Source: Lota lota (lineage: Eukaryota; Chordata; Actinopteri; Gadiformes; Lotidae). Taken from it: a DNA stretch of 64,000 bases. This document shows, piece after piece, positions 12,301 through 24,260 of this stretch. The notes below the pieces were generated by a model. It was not told the DNA's origin and ran no database searches. It worked only from the letters and a program-made list of their open reading frames with translations. The DNA is taken from contig JACYXH010000400.1 of the NCBI GenBank assembly GCA_026745465.1, forward strand, positions 823,501-887,500. Reading direction: 5' to 3'. Within the stretch, counting starts at the first letter, position 1, and each line of letters opens with the position of its first letter. Made by a program: the position numbers and the translations under genes.

Positions 12301-13899
12301 CAATGCTACTAGAAATACTACTATGGTAGTATTTATGCCCAAACTGTTTGTCCTTGAAAAATGTGTGGCAAGCCATTGTACACACAGAGTGTATTCTACC
12401 ATGATCAGCAACTTATCAGGTTACTCCCTTGACACTACTGACATTTGCTCTGTCTTTACAGAGCCAGAGAGCCTGTAGGCCTAGAAGAACTTTTAATGGA
12501 GAACAAATTATATTATTATATTATAGAATCACTTAAATGTATAAGGATAAAATGTTGTGCAATAAGCTGTCTTGCCTCACATAGATATGCAAACATTATA
12601 CTGCACTCTTCATACCAATGCTATTTGTCAAACATGCACACATGGCATATCAAATAGTACAATCAAATAGAAAAAGGGTTATGCTTTTTCAGCAGTTATC
12701 TAAAACCAGTCAGATTAGCTTTCAAAACCACCTCTCTGGCTTTGCTGTACTGACAATGTAGGGTGTGGCCATTGTGCACCGGTGAACTACTCTGTATTTC
12801 AGGAAAAGATTGAGCTTATTGGAAGGAAAGAAAGTACACTATGAGACTTATTGGATGCTATCCACTGCAAAGTACAGATAAAATATCTAAGTAAAAAATA
12901 CTTTCAACGATAAAAACGAATGACACTTCTTCATGTATTGTCTAAACATGGTATATCACACAAAAACACTTACATAACATGAGAGTATGTGTTTTGTATT
13001 TTGACACTAAACATGCACATTCTTGGCATAGTAAGGGCAATGCTTTGAGTTAAAAGATAGAAGGAAAGGGAGGCTAACACCTAGCTCCCCTCAGACACAC
13101 CAACACAAACAGTCCATCACAGCTTCATGGCCTGGTGGGCTACAACAAAACAATCCTCTATGAGAGGACCAGCCCACAACAGGCTTCTAATTTAAATGTT
13201 TATCACGACTAAACTGTTGCAAATGGACTCAAAGGGACCTGAACAGGGATCTTCGAGACCAAGAATACTAGTAAGTACGGGGCAGGGAGGGGGTTGGCCT
13301 GTGTGTTACACCGGCCTGGCCTCACTCAGGTGTTACAGCCCGGTTGAGGACATTCCAGAAACAAAACACGTTGACAGAGTATAGAGTATGTGGTGCGCAT
13401 GTACAAGCCCAACCCTTAAAGATAAACATGTCTGATTGTTATACGACAGCTGACATTTCAGGTGTGTTTCTGCAATTCGCTTAGATATTAAATATGATAT
13501 GTATGGAGTGTGTGGGTGGGTGTGTGCATGTGCATGTATGAGCTCCTGTGAAATATGTGTAAGCCCTGACAAATATCTGAACTGTGGTGATCACCATATG
13601 ACTCATTGTTAACAATGTAAACAGTGCCCCAACATAGAGCCGAGTTCTCCTCTTCTAACATTGTAGACTAATCCCTAAAGAAAAGACAGTTGGCACATCA
13701 GTATATTGTGCCAGAAATCGCAAAAGCCATGCCAAAGTCAAAAAAGGCATAAAATGTAGAGCAAATGTCTTAATCTTAAACAATCATGATTATTTTATGA
13801 ACGCTTTTTTCATAATCAGGCTTTTAAGAATTTAAATTACAGTACTTGTTTCCCACAGCAGATCTTGGGGATTCTTCTAACAACAAAGGAATGGAAGAG

Positions 13900-13940
13900 G
13901 CACTCACCTGAAAAAGAAAGAAACAGATATTAATTAGCTG
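13900..13940 (-). promoter_or_regulatory. plec: Putative recursive splice site (acceptor fused to donor)
   Basis: On the minus strand a strong polypyrimidine tract (GTTTCTTTCTTTTTCAG) is followed at once by GTGAGTG, a near-perfect donor. A branch-point-like CTAAT lies about 25 bases upstream. The junction falls between 13908 and 13907. An acceptor joined directly to a donor is the hallmark of recursive splicing in long introns, and this lies inside the long plectin 5' introns. It could instead be an ordinary cryptic acceptor. No open start codon precedes the donor, so a coding first exon is unlikely. Confidence 0.45.
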
Positions 13941-15681
13941 GATCAATGCTTTGTTATTTCTTCCTCATGCACTCATCCGGCAATACATTTTAGATTACTG
14001 GGTCAAAAGGGAATACGACTAGGGACTCTTGCAACAACCTCATATGAACACATGTTCGCACATCTGTCAGATCACTTAGATTCATTTTGGTAGAAATATC
14101 AATTTTATTGGCACGTTTTGATGGTGACACAAGTGTGTTTAAAGACTTCTCCATAAAACAGAACATTGTATTTAAATTACAATCTTGTGATGAGCTGAAA
14201 ATACAAAAACGGGCATGGCTAGCATAACTGCGTGCACAGTTTGAAAGTGAAGCTGCATGGAGGATAGGGAAGGGAATGGCACACCCTCAGTGTTCACTAG
14301 GCAGGCAAACGTTGACATTCATTAACATGCAAAGAGCACCATCTACTGGGCGAGTAGAGACAGGGCTTCTATTTAGAAAGTTGAGAAAAACCAGTGGTTT
14401 CCTTCAGTCGTGTCTTCATCCAGAGATTAAACTGAGGCATTTAACTGCATTATATAATCTCAGATCTATGTCTGATTTTTCATACTACTGTTCCTACAAA
14501 CAATAAGTGTATATGGTTGTAGTCAGCATGTATGTTGAGATCGCTATGCACTCTTGGACTAAATGTAACAGCATAAAACAAATCCACTTTAAACGCATCT
14601 CAAACAAAGAAAACATTAAAATATTCTTCTTAAAATGTAGACATTGCATTTACAACATTAGCAACTACATACTTACACTCTTTTAGTGAAGCAAATATAT
14701 AAAACCAAAGACTCAAAATGTTGCCTGTTTCCCTATAGGGTATAGGGTCACCCCTGACATTTACCACCCACAATGTTCTCCTGACACCACTCCCAGGCAC
14801 CAACTGTCCGCTGTCTACATGAGTTACATACAAGGGTTAATCATCCTCCCTGCCATCTCCCTCCTGGTTCTGAACAGCGTAACCAACACTCTTGGTAAAT
14901 CATCACCTTATGGCATCAGTCAACAAGGAAATATGCAGCGCTCCGAACGTACCCTTCAAACATGTAATAAGTTATAATTTAAGTTAAAAAGAAATGGTTG
15001 TAAACAATGGTCACTTAGTAAATCATTTTCAAATGAAAATGTTCCAAAAGGTGACGTGATACTTTAAGTCAACAACTTTAGCCTTATGTATTCAAAGCAT
15101 GCAGCGCAAACACTTGAACTCTAGGGGCGGCATTTGCAACTGCACCCTCCTATCCAACACACACATAAACCACTTCGCTTGTAATTTTCCAGTTTTTGTG
15201 GTGTGATCGGGGACCACCTCCTGACTGAAAACCCACACACAGCCCGACAGACACGCGGTTCTTTTGTGCTCGTTGGGGATGACTTTGACAAACGCCCTGG
15301 TTTTGACAGAGCTATGCCACAGTAATATATTGTCCTCTGGGGTCATTACAGTACAGTGAAAGGAGCTTTTTATAGCGCAGCTAGCATCTCTGTCTGTAGC
15401 CGCAAGACTTGGGAACGGGACACAGTAGGTTTTGAGAGGCTGAGCGGAGCACAAAGAGTTGTTATGTACTGCCAAAGCTGCCGTCAAAGTATACTGGTAA
15501 AAATGGGGGCTCTTCAGCAAAGGATACTTTTAAATCTCTCTGACAGTGTGGATTTCTGCCACCAATGCAAATCCCCCTACAATGACAGCAACAAGCTTGA
15601 GGCTGTGATTTGCCTCTGACAAGATTAAGTAGTCTCTTGTTGGTACACAATATACTTGCTCAAAGTTTGATGACTCACTCG

Positions 15682-15719
15682 CTATATATATAATAAATAT
15701 AATTATATATATATATATA

Positions 15720-15760
<41 letters not shown>

Positions 15761-15764
15761 TATA
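15682..15764. repeat. (AT)n microsatellite
   Basis: An imperfect AT tract of about 80 bases with short TAATAAAT interruptions. Confidence 0.9.
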
Positions 15765-17019
15765 AACATGTCTTGTTCTCTGAATCTGGATGTAAATTGG
15801 GTGGGATTTTCTAAATTTGGACTGACCTCATTTCTTAGTAAAATATGGAACCCACACTTCCTACTTGCTGCTGAGCTGGCATCAGGTGCAGACCAAGCTC
15901 GCCAGTTATATTATCACGGCCACGACGAGTACAGTGCCAAACCAGCCAATTGAGGTGGCAATATTATTTTGGGATGGAAACTTTGTCGGAAGTTATAATG
16001 AATAATATACTTAACCTTAAATGTGTTTAGGTAAGATTTAAGTTTATTTTTTAGTGTTATTTGTTTGAAATGGCATAGCCAACCATCAGCTATGTGTGAG
16101 TGAAATGCTCTTGGATGATATCTGTTTCAAGTTGACTGCACATTACTCTGTATGAGACTATTTAGATTGTACAGTATAATGCTCCCAGCTATTTTTTGAC
16201 CAATCAGGGCATGGATGGGGAGTGGGGACTCTGTCTTGCCTTTCAATCCCAGGGAGGGAGGACGTTTTTTGGGTTGTTTAGTTACAATAGCCTGCTCTCA
16301 TCTTCATTTTCCTGCTGTCTCTTTACAACTCTTGAATCTTACCTACAGCAGCTTTAAATGTATGAATACACTGGACTATTTATCAGATAATGATGCATAT
16401 TAGTTTGCAACATTGCTGCCGTTGTCAGTCAGACAGAGGCGACATTAAACTAATATTATGTTAGAAAGCAGGTATGAAGGCAGTAGAGTGTCCCAAACAA
16501 TCATGATCTACACAATTATTACCATCTTATTAACATGCCTTCCTGTGGACCCTGCAAGCACAGACAAAAACACTGCACATAACATCAACTCATAAAGCTA
16601 GGCAAACATCAAGACAAAACCGGTGACAAATGTTCCTGTTGAGGACCAGGTATAAAGTACAGAATAAAAATATGGAGGAAATGAGGACATGGTAGTACAA
16701 ACTCCACATACACACACTAAACGACGAAGTTAAGTGCATAGAAACCTGAATCCACTCGTGTTACACCTCATTGGTAAAGCTTATGGTAAGACACCAAAAC
16801 AAAACGACGGCATGTGATGCAATGCTTGTGTCTAAGGCAGACAGACAAACAGACAGAAAACAGCATGCTAAACTTTGAACTATAGTTACTACCCCTTTCT
16901 CTCTTCCTCTCCATGATGCACACAAGACACCTGTGGTCCTCTCCCTGCTTCGGTTAGCTTAGCGCTAGCTTCACCTGTCACCTTTCAGTCCCCTCGCTTG
17001 GCTCAGCGATGTGTTTTAC

Positions 17020-17047
17020 CTTTAGTCGAGTCGTAGTAGGAGCTCAT
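17020..17047 (-). CDS. plec: Candidate plectin alternative first exon (9 codons)
   Basis: An ATG at 17047 opens MSSYYDSTK, then a single G and GTAAAA. The phase-1 G junction is the one used by the recognised 1c and 1f exons, and the strand and location fit a plectin first exon. Several mammalian plectin first exons (1d, 1e) are similarly short, encoding only a handful of residues. The upstream sequence to about 17300 is moderately GC-rich and ends in GA and GT tracts, which is compatible with a 5' UTR. The donor lacks G at +5, which weakens it. I cannot name the isoform. Confidence 0.38.
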
Positions 17048-17526
17048 GCTGAGCACAGCAGTGATTGTCTAGACCTTTGGAACCGTTGCTGCTGCTCCAG
17101 TGATTTTCTTCTTAAGACGTTGTTTTTCCCCCCTTCAGCTAACACTCCGATTTGATCTTTCTCTTCTAGGGTAATCACTGCATTATTAAACTTTAATCTT
17201 AACACACTCTCTCTCTCGCTCACTCTCTCTCTCTCTCACGTGTCACCTCATGTAGAGCGACTGAATGGGAGTCTCCCGTTCCTTCACAGGTCAGTGACGC
17301 CCTCCATAATACCTGTGCGTGTGTGTATGTGTGCGTGTGTGTGTGCTTGTGCGTGTGTATGAGTGCGTGTGTGTGAGAGCGGTGCTCGCGTTTCCGTGTA
17401 GCTCCCAAGTGTTTGACCAAGAGCTTGAATTTCAAAGCAATAACAAAAGCGAGTACATTTGTGAGGGATCTTGAATGAAAGCTTGTAACGGAACAGGGAA
17501 CAGCACAAATAAAGGGGCGACACACA

Positions 17527-17611
17527 GAAGACCTGCAGTCTAAAACAAGATGTGGGAGTCTATGTCGGTGGCTGAATCAGTGCACCGTCTGCCAGCTTGG
17601 ATAATACAGTG

Positions 17612-17678
<67 letters not shown>

Positions 17679-17680
17679 TG
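17527..17680. repeat. Inverted repeat A, left arm with (TG)n
   Basis: About 95 unique bases plus a TG microsatellite (17613-17680). The reverse complement is at 18089-18205 with only about three substitutions in the unique part. It lies roughly 480 bases upstream of the candidate first exon at 17047, so it may include promoter sequence. Confidence 0.9.
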
Positions 17681-18086
17681 CATTTCTATCAAAATGATGA
17701 AGGCTATTCCTTTTGAATCACTTAAAATCCATTCACAAATGATGAATTAAGGCAGTGGGAATATCTTTGTAAGGCTCCATGACTTCAACTGTTAAGCAGT
17801 TGTCACTGCCGATGATATGTACAAAACATTTCACACAAAGAAAATAGTCCTGACAGAGCATCGGACCGTCATGTGAACTTTGATTCAGAGATCCAAACAT
17901 ATACACTCAGATATACATAGTCTGGCATCCTAACTTTTATCAGGTGAGCAAATAGCTAATCTATTCCCAATAGATTAGCATGACGGCTCCACCAGACCCA
18001 TGCTACAACATCCTGCGCACTTCTGCTTAATTTTGTTTTACAAAATGAAGCATGCCGCTTGAATAAAATATCAAAAATGCTTTCCT

Positions 18087-18088
<2 letters not shown>

Positions 18089-18120
<32 letters not shown>

Positions 18121-18205
18121 CACTGTATTATCCAAGCTGGCACACGGTGTACTGATTCAGCCACCGACACAGACTCCCACATCTTGTTTTAGACTGCAGG
18201 TCTTC
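18089..18205. repeat. Inverted repeat A, right arm with (AC)n
   Basis: Reverse-complement partner of 17527-17680, including the microsatellite, about 400 bases away. The close match points to a recent local inverted duplication. Confidence 0.9.
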
Positions 18206-20030
18206 CTACGGAGGAGAGGACAGCTAAAGAGTCAGGCTCATGCCAGCGCTACACTAAACATAATGTAATAAACACAATTGTAAGGTTACAGTGAGGATGA
18301 GCCCGTGGCAAGGCACACTGACAGGTTTGCTAAACAAATACATTTTAATTTGTGTGTATACGCAGGCATGCGCTGCATCACCCGAGACATGAATGGGTTG
18401 TTCTTCAATGACTAAACAGCGGAGGATGATAATGGGCATACCACGTCTAGGACACGCTGCGCAGGTTTTGATTCATGGCTGTGCATCACTCTAGGAGATG
18501 CGTCAGTTAATGGCTAGAGTTTTAAAGGTGGAGTTATGAGCAGGTGTGTAGCGTAACTGCGGTTAATGCATTTGGGTTAATGATTAACACATAATATGAT
18601 GATTTAGGGGTCAACCCTGCCAACCCTGTCCAGATTATAAGTGCTTGGATTACAACGGAAATGAAGCCCTTGTCCTTTGAGAATGAAGCCATTGTGTGAG
18701 TGTGAACCATAAGTCTGGCTGTGTAAATACTTGAATAAGGACAATCAAAGGGTGTATTTATATTTAGTTGAGAACACTACAAATGCTACTGATTCATGTT
18801 ATTTGGTTAGGACAGTTTCATCCTGAGAAAGATTTATTTGTGTGTTTTCTCTAAAATCCTCTTAGGAGTCTTAATAAGTCAGTTAAGCCTCTTCTGAAAG
18901 TCACAACACTGACTGCTGAGCACTGAGTCAGCCTGCTGATAGTCCCCTGGGAAATACCAGCAGGGCTTAAATACAGAGCAAAGAAAGTACATTCACTGTT
19001 GACAACATGCTATTAGCGTTTCCATAATTTGTAATTCAAATTAGGTTGTTTATTAGCAGTAGCAGTGTCCTTAGCAGGATCAAGTAGAAATACTAGTGGT
19101 AGAATTGCTGTTGCGATGGTTTTATTGAGTAATTCTATCACATCATTTTCTTCTTGGAAAAGCATTACAATTTAAAGGAAGTCAAGATGAGAGAAGAAGA
19201 ATGCCTTCACTCGCTCCCTGAGTTATTTTTGAGGTGACTCCTTCAATCCCAGACACAAACTCAACTCCCAGCTGTGTGTGTGACTGTATCTGCTCTCCCC
19301 TGGGCATCCCCCTTAACTGTAAACAGCAACAACACAGGGAGGAAACCCCCCTATGATGCACTTCCTTCAACACACACAGGAATCTGGACTGAACCATTTG
19401 GTTGGACACAGGTGCCCAGATGGAATTACTTTTTTGGGGGGGAATGCAAAAGGGGAAAATGTGTTCTCACAGGGACCGAATCTGACAGAAATGACCAAAT
19501 AGATTTTCCTATTAGTACAAAAGAAACAACAGCTTTGACAGTGCCAAGTTTAATGATACACTTCCTCTCTCAGCAGGTCAAAGGTCAACTAAACAGACAG
19601 TGTGATCTGCTCTGATAGCGTGGGAGGATCGTCAAAGGAAAAATGGATTCTTCTGCCTAGCACTAGCTGGACTGTGAAATGAGGCACCCTATCTGTCATC
19701 ACCACGATTGGTCAGCAGGTATATACAATTGAATACAAATATTGTTCAAACATGTTTTTCATTCACTTCAATAATGGATTCACTATCAAACACAAACACA
19801 GATGAAAGAAAACAGATACAAACACGTGAGGTGACAGAGTCCCGTCGTGCCGAAGCAGAAAAAGAAAAAACCTTTAAGGATTTTTTATTTCTTTTTTACC
19901 AAAACTCCAAAGCCACAAACCACCTGTGGGAAAAATAAACATCACACTGGCTTTCCCATGGATGGTTGTTCACTCACTAGTAGAATGATTCCCACTAAAC
20001 CATTAATAACGCAAAGACACCAATTGTATT

Positions 20031-20033
<3 letters not shown>

Positions 20034-20096
<63 letters not shown>
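20034..20096. repeat. (GA)n microsatellite
   Basis: A 63-base AG/GA tract, followed within 100 bases by shorter GA runs. Confidence 0.95.
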
Positions 20097-20098
<2 letters not shown>

Positions 20099-20777
20099 AT
20101 GTAAGTCCTTTCCACTGCATCATGATAAAGATGTGTGAGAGAGAGAATGAGAGAGAGAGAATGTGGAGCTGCCTTAATGCCTTAAGGATAGTAGTCTTTT
20201 CAATCTAGTCATTGCTTTACCGGTAACAGGTTGAATAACCTGGTGTTATTTCATCTGATGTCCACACAGCATGAAAACAACAACATTACACTTCCTGGCA
20301 GACAGACAGACAGACCCCCTCAGCCCATTCCTTCCTGTCTTTGTCTGCAGTCTTTTGACAGTCCTTTCACTAGTATTTCCAATGAAAAAAGGCAATGTGA
20401 CATTCTTGTAGAAGCCCAGACAAGAAACATAATGAAAATGGAATTCAAGGCCAGGTTTTCGTGAAAATGGTCTGAGAATATCAATCCACAAGAGACTGAC
20501 GAGTGAAAGAGACCGGCTCTTTTACTGGAATTGCCCTCGTTATAGAAGCAGGGAACAATGGTTTTAAACTGCTCTATGACGCAGTTTTGGCTCAACCATT
20601 TTGACTGGCAAAACATGGAAAATTGTTAATTGTGAAAGCAACAAAAGCATTTATTTAGTTCTCATCAGCCTCAATAATCATAGCAATATAGTGATGCAGG
20701 ACATCCGGCAATGGATATTCATAGTGTGATAGAAATGTTAAGATAAACAGCCCATAAGGTTAGCCCACGTATGGGCT

Positions 20778-21378
20778 AACCATTACATCAGGACATTTTG
20801 CGTTGTGTGGTCATCATTTGTCTTCTTCTGGAAGGGAGGGGGGGGGGGGTAAAAGTGAAGAAAATTATATTCTGTAGCAGTTTCTGCATAGCATTTTCTC
20901 ATCTTTACAATGTCCATGTTTAGTTTATCCTTTGGGTGTGATGCTTTTGATTTAGTACTCTGTTAACACACTCACACACACTCGAGACAGCGATAACACC
21001 GGTTGTCTCCCATGATGCGTTTCGTGAAATAATCTCTTCCCCAAACAAAGACATACAGACATAAAAAAGCTATATAGAACAATTTGTCTACCTTACTTCT
21101 GAGGCTTTCCTCCTGCATGTTGTTTGATTTTCCTCTAGGTGTTTGAGAATAACAAACACCTATTTGTTTGTCTAGGGTAAACACTCCTCCTCTACCGTAT
21201 CTCCCGTTTTATGTACTGAGCTATGAGTCAGCAGTGTGCGTTTGAAGCGGCAGCAGCAGCCCCTGGTTTGCAGAGTAATGATAACGCGCCATATGTTGAC
21301 AGGGACAGCCAAACTTTACAGTGACAGAGCTTTGACTCAGAGAGGAGAAGGAGGAGGAACAGTGGCCGGCACAGGAGG
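20778..21378 (-). repeat. Inverted duplication B, left arm (601 bp)
   Basis: Its reverse complement is at 26545-27150. By eye the two differ at about seven bases plus a homopolymer length, near 99 percent identity. The arm holds a 48-codon open frame (see 20972-21118), upstream AP-1-like TGAGTCA motifs and a TATA-like CATAAAA. A 24-base palindrome sits on its outer edge at 20758-20781. It has no recognisable transposase or terminal repeats. Confidence 0.93.
20972..21118 (-). CDS. Small membrane-like open frame, copy 1
   Basis: An ATG at 21118 opens 48 codons: a charged start (MQEESLRSKVDK), a hydrophobic stretch LFYIAFLCLYVFVW (about residues 13-26), then a basic, Cys-containing tail ending in CYRCLECV and a stop. 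The same 147 bases occur unchanged, inverted, at 26805-26951. It is on the plectin strand, between the 1f and S10 exons. A donor-like GTGAGT overlaps the stop (phase 0) and an A before GTAAGG lies after codon 7 (phase 1), so it could be a first exon. Neither donor uses the G of the known plectin exons. Mammalian plectin 1b also begins with a hydrophobic anchor, but I see no sequence match. It may be non-coding. Confidence 0.25.
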   Translation of the reverse strand: MQEESLRSKVDKLFYIAFLCLYVFVWGRDYFTKRIMGDNRCYRCLECV

Positions 21379-21530
21379 TTAACGTCTGGTTAACACAAAT
21401 GGGTTCATAGTATTCTCGATGACACAGCATACAGCATGGTCCATCCAAACCTCATCTCCAAAAATAACATTTAGCATGAACTTATGAATCAGCCATGAAC
21501 CTTGCGACGCCTAGAACCAGCCCTGACACC

Positions 21531-21543
21531 TCAGTGTGTGTGG

Positions 21544-21616
<73 letters not shown>

Positions 21617-21629
21617 TGTGTGTGTGTGT
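21531..21629. repeat. (TG)n microsatellite
   Basis: A tract of about 95 bases. A CA tract follows at 21784-21854 with a purine-rich interruption. Confidence 0.95.
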
Positions 21630-21781
21630 AATAGCCAGACAGAGACCGGCTGGAAAATGACACTGTTGAGAAATGTTGTGGGTGTGATGTATGTGACAAA
21701 CACACTTATGAGCAGGGACATGCGTGCCTGCACACAGACATAACTGTTATTTACTTTCTGTTTGTCTCAGACTGTCAGTAT

Positions 21782-21817
<36 letters not shown>

Positions 21818-22699
21818 GAGAAACACACACACACACATACACACACACACACAGGTGCGGCTTAGATTTTTTTGTTGAGGAGCTATCCAGCCACAAGTAT
21901 CTTCAACAGTGGCGTCTCATTGTGTCTCAGAGTGTTTCAACCATGAAGGCAAACAGCATTCTCTATAATCAGCAAGCTGGCGATAATGTGCCTGGCTGCC
22001 TTGTAATTGCCGATGCATTGTGTTAACACAAACATACCATAATGTACAGGTAGTGCAATGATGGCCTACATCAAAAGAGGGTCCAGAGTTTGGGAACATC
22101 AACACATAATAATCAGAATAGTGTGATAATGTGAAAAGAATGACTACAGTGTTTATCTTACCTTGTATACATTTTATGAATATTTTTACAGGGCTTTGTT
22201 AAATGCTTGTTTCTGATTTTTAGATTTTTAAATAATAATCCTGCAACACCCTGTCAGGGTTTATTTCACAATAATGACCGGGTCGCTGTACATTATCCCT
22301 TACTTATATCAAATACAGTACACAACATTATATGTTGCATTCTTTAGGTACCAATTCTATACAATATTGCTATGGCTTCCAGGAGGGAAAATGCAGGCAA
22401 AAGAAACTTCAGCAGTACCTTTAGTACTCATTTGAAACCTGATCTTTTTTTACCATGAACAAAAATGACTATTCTTCGCAGGTAAAGGGGAAAAAAGAGA
22501 ACAAAGCAAGGCATTCCAGGCCATTGAGGAAGAACTGGGTTAAGGACACTCATAAAATTGCCTTGGCCCATAGAGGGGAAGGCAAGAAAGTTGTTAGTCC
22601 CTCTCCTGGTACTGATACACATCAGATAGTATCACGGTACAATGGCGGACTCAAAATCCACGACTCGGAAAGGGAATCACAGGTAAGAGTTTTTATTTG

Positions 22700-23080
22700 T
22701 TCTAAGAACAAATGCAGGTAAAGGTACAAAAGTGGCAGGCATAAATCATCGTCAGGAGTAAAGCAATAGTCTAATAACACTGGGGAAAAACAAGCACTGG
22801 GAATAACGCTGGAGAGAGTGACTAACGTACAACTACAATCTGGCACAGGTAAGTGGGACTGGTGAGTATTTATGCATGGGGACTGGGGAAGCTGAGAACA
22901 AACAGGTGAAACTAATTAGGGGCAGGGAAGATAATCACACAGGCGGGAAACCAGACAAAGGAAGGAAGACAAGTGACCTGAAATTAGAGTAACTGATGAA
23001 TTTCAAAATAAAACAGGAAGTGTAATAAACAGACAAAAACACAGAATAAAAGCAGGAACATGACAGATAGAAGCTAAACA
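22700..23080. repeat. Fish transposon-like non-coding fragment
   Basis: The run of phrases GGTGAAACTAATTAGGGGC, AGATAATCACACAGGCGGGA and ATAAAACAGGAAGTG with AACATGACAGATAG resembles the non-autonomous transposon or LTR-type repeats widespread in teleosts. No protein-coding part remains. Family not determined. Confidence 0.45.
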
Positions 23081-24109
23081 CCAGGCCAAACACCACACAA
23101 ACACAATGGACACAGGACATAAAGAGCTTCACCGGCCCATACTTAATAAAGCATCTCAGTCAGACTCACATGTTCCACAAGAGGCTCATTTTGAGGGACA
23201 TATTACAACTGATTGTCTCCCTTACTGTGGGCTGACCCACTTCAGGAATAGAGGTAGAGTAAGGTGGACCAGGAAGTAATGTTGTGTGGTCCCCAGCCTG
23301 GAAACAGCAGGGTGGGTTGGTGTGTGACTTACTCAAATTCCTGGGAATAGGAAAGTTTGAGGACAGGAAGACAGAAGGGGCTCTGTAGGTCAGGTAATTC
23401 CCCCACAACGACACTCAGCCTTGGGCAAAAAGGAATTATCTTCTACTGTAACAACTGAAACATGTGTAGCCTACAGTGTGCTAGTCCTCTTGGAGACATT
23501 GTTGTTGTTGTAGCTGTTGTAAATGGGGAACACAGGCTTAAGAGAAGAACGCGTATTCCTTTGTGCTTTATAGGTCCAGTTAGGAATCACAATTGGAGCT
23601 TAACTAAACACACTAAACCCTGCAATTATCACTAATTATTATTTATTTTGGGAGATGTATTATTAACCACTAAGAGGCCTGACTAGGTGTTTACACAGAC
23701 CTGACTAAACAGGTTAAACCCGCTCACTTGTAACATGTCCGTGAAAACTTTGCACAGATCACGATTTGCGGCAAGCAAACAGAAGCGACAATGATCGGTT
23801 TCCAGTACGCTTGGACATGACATGATGCCGTGTATCAAGGCGTGTATCCCTCTTACAAAATAAATAAGTGCACACACAACTTATCACCATGTCATCCTAA
23901 ACTCCACTGACCAGCTGTTTAGCTTGCAAGATATAATAGCCTTCGTCATATTACATATGGATCCAGTGCTGCTGTCTGATGGCATAAGCAAGACCCCAAA
24001 GATTGTAGACATGACTGTAGGCTTCTAAGGAATACGAGTGTACAGTAAAACAAATATATATCAATTCGCAGGTGGCAGACAAGACAAGGCCAATGAGAAA
24101 AAATAAAGG

Positions 24110-24260
24110 CAAGTAAGTAAGTAAAGCTATATTTATATAGCACTTTTGAAAAAGTGCTTTTTCACATGACAAAAAAAAGTGACAGAGAACATAAAAATAA
24201 AATAAAATAAAACACATTAAACAGACAAGAAAACAAAATGGGAATAGAACAGATAAAACT
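24110..24260. repeat. Teleost repeat fragment with A-rich tail
   Basis: Tandem AAGT units, then ATATTTATATAGCACTTTT, AAAGTGCTTTTTCACATGA and an AAAAT-rich tail. This arrangement is common in short fish retroelement fragments. No coding content. Confidence 0.45.

Larger units (their letters stand above)
8721..17019. other. Intron-type sequence with repeats
   Basis: No other exon is supportable. It contains a duplicated repeat unit (9515-9720 and 11445-11630), a GA microsatellite (10235-10380), a repeat fragment near 12060-12300, a recursive-splice-like site (13908), and an AT microsatellite (15682-15764). Confidence 0.6.
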
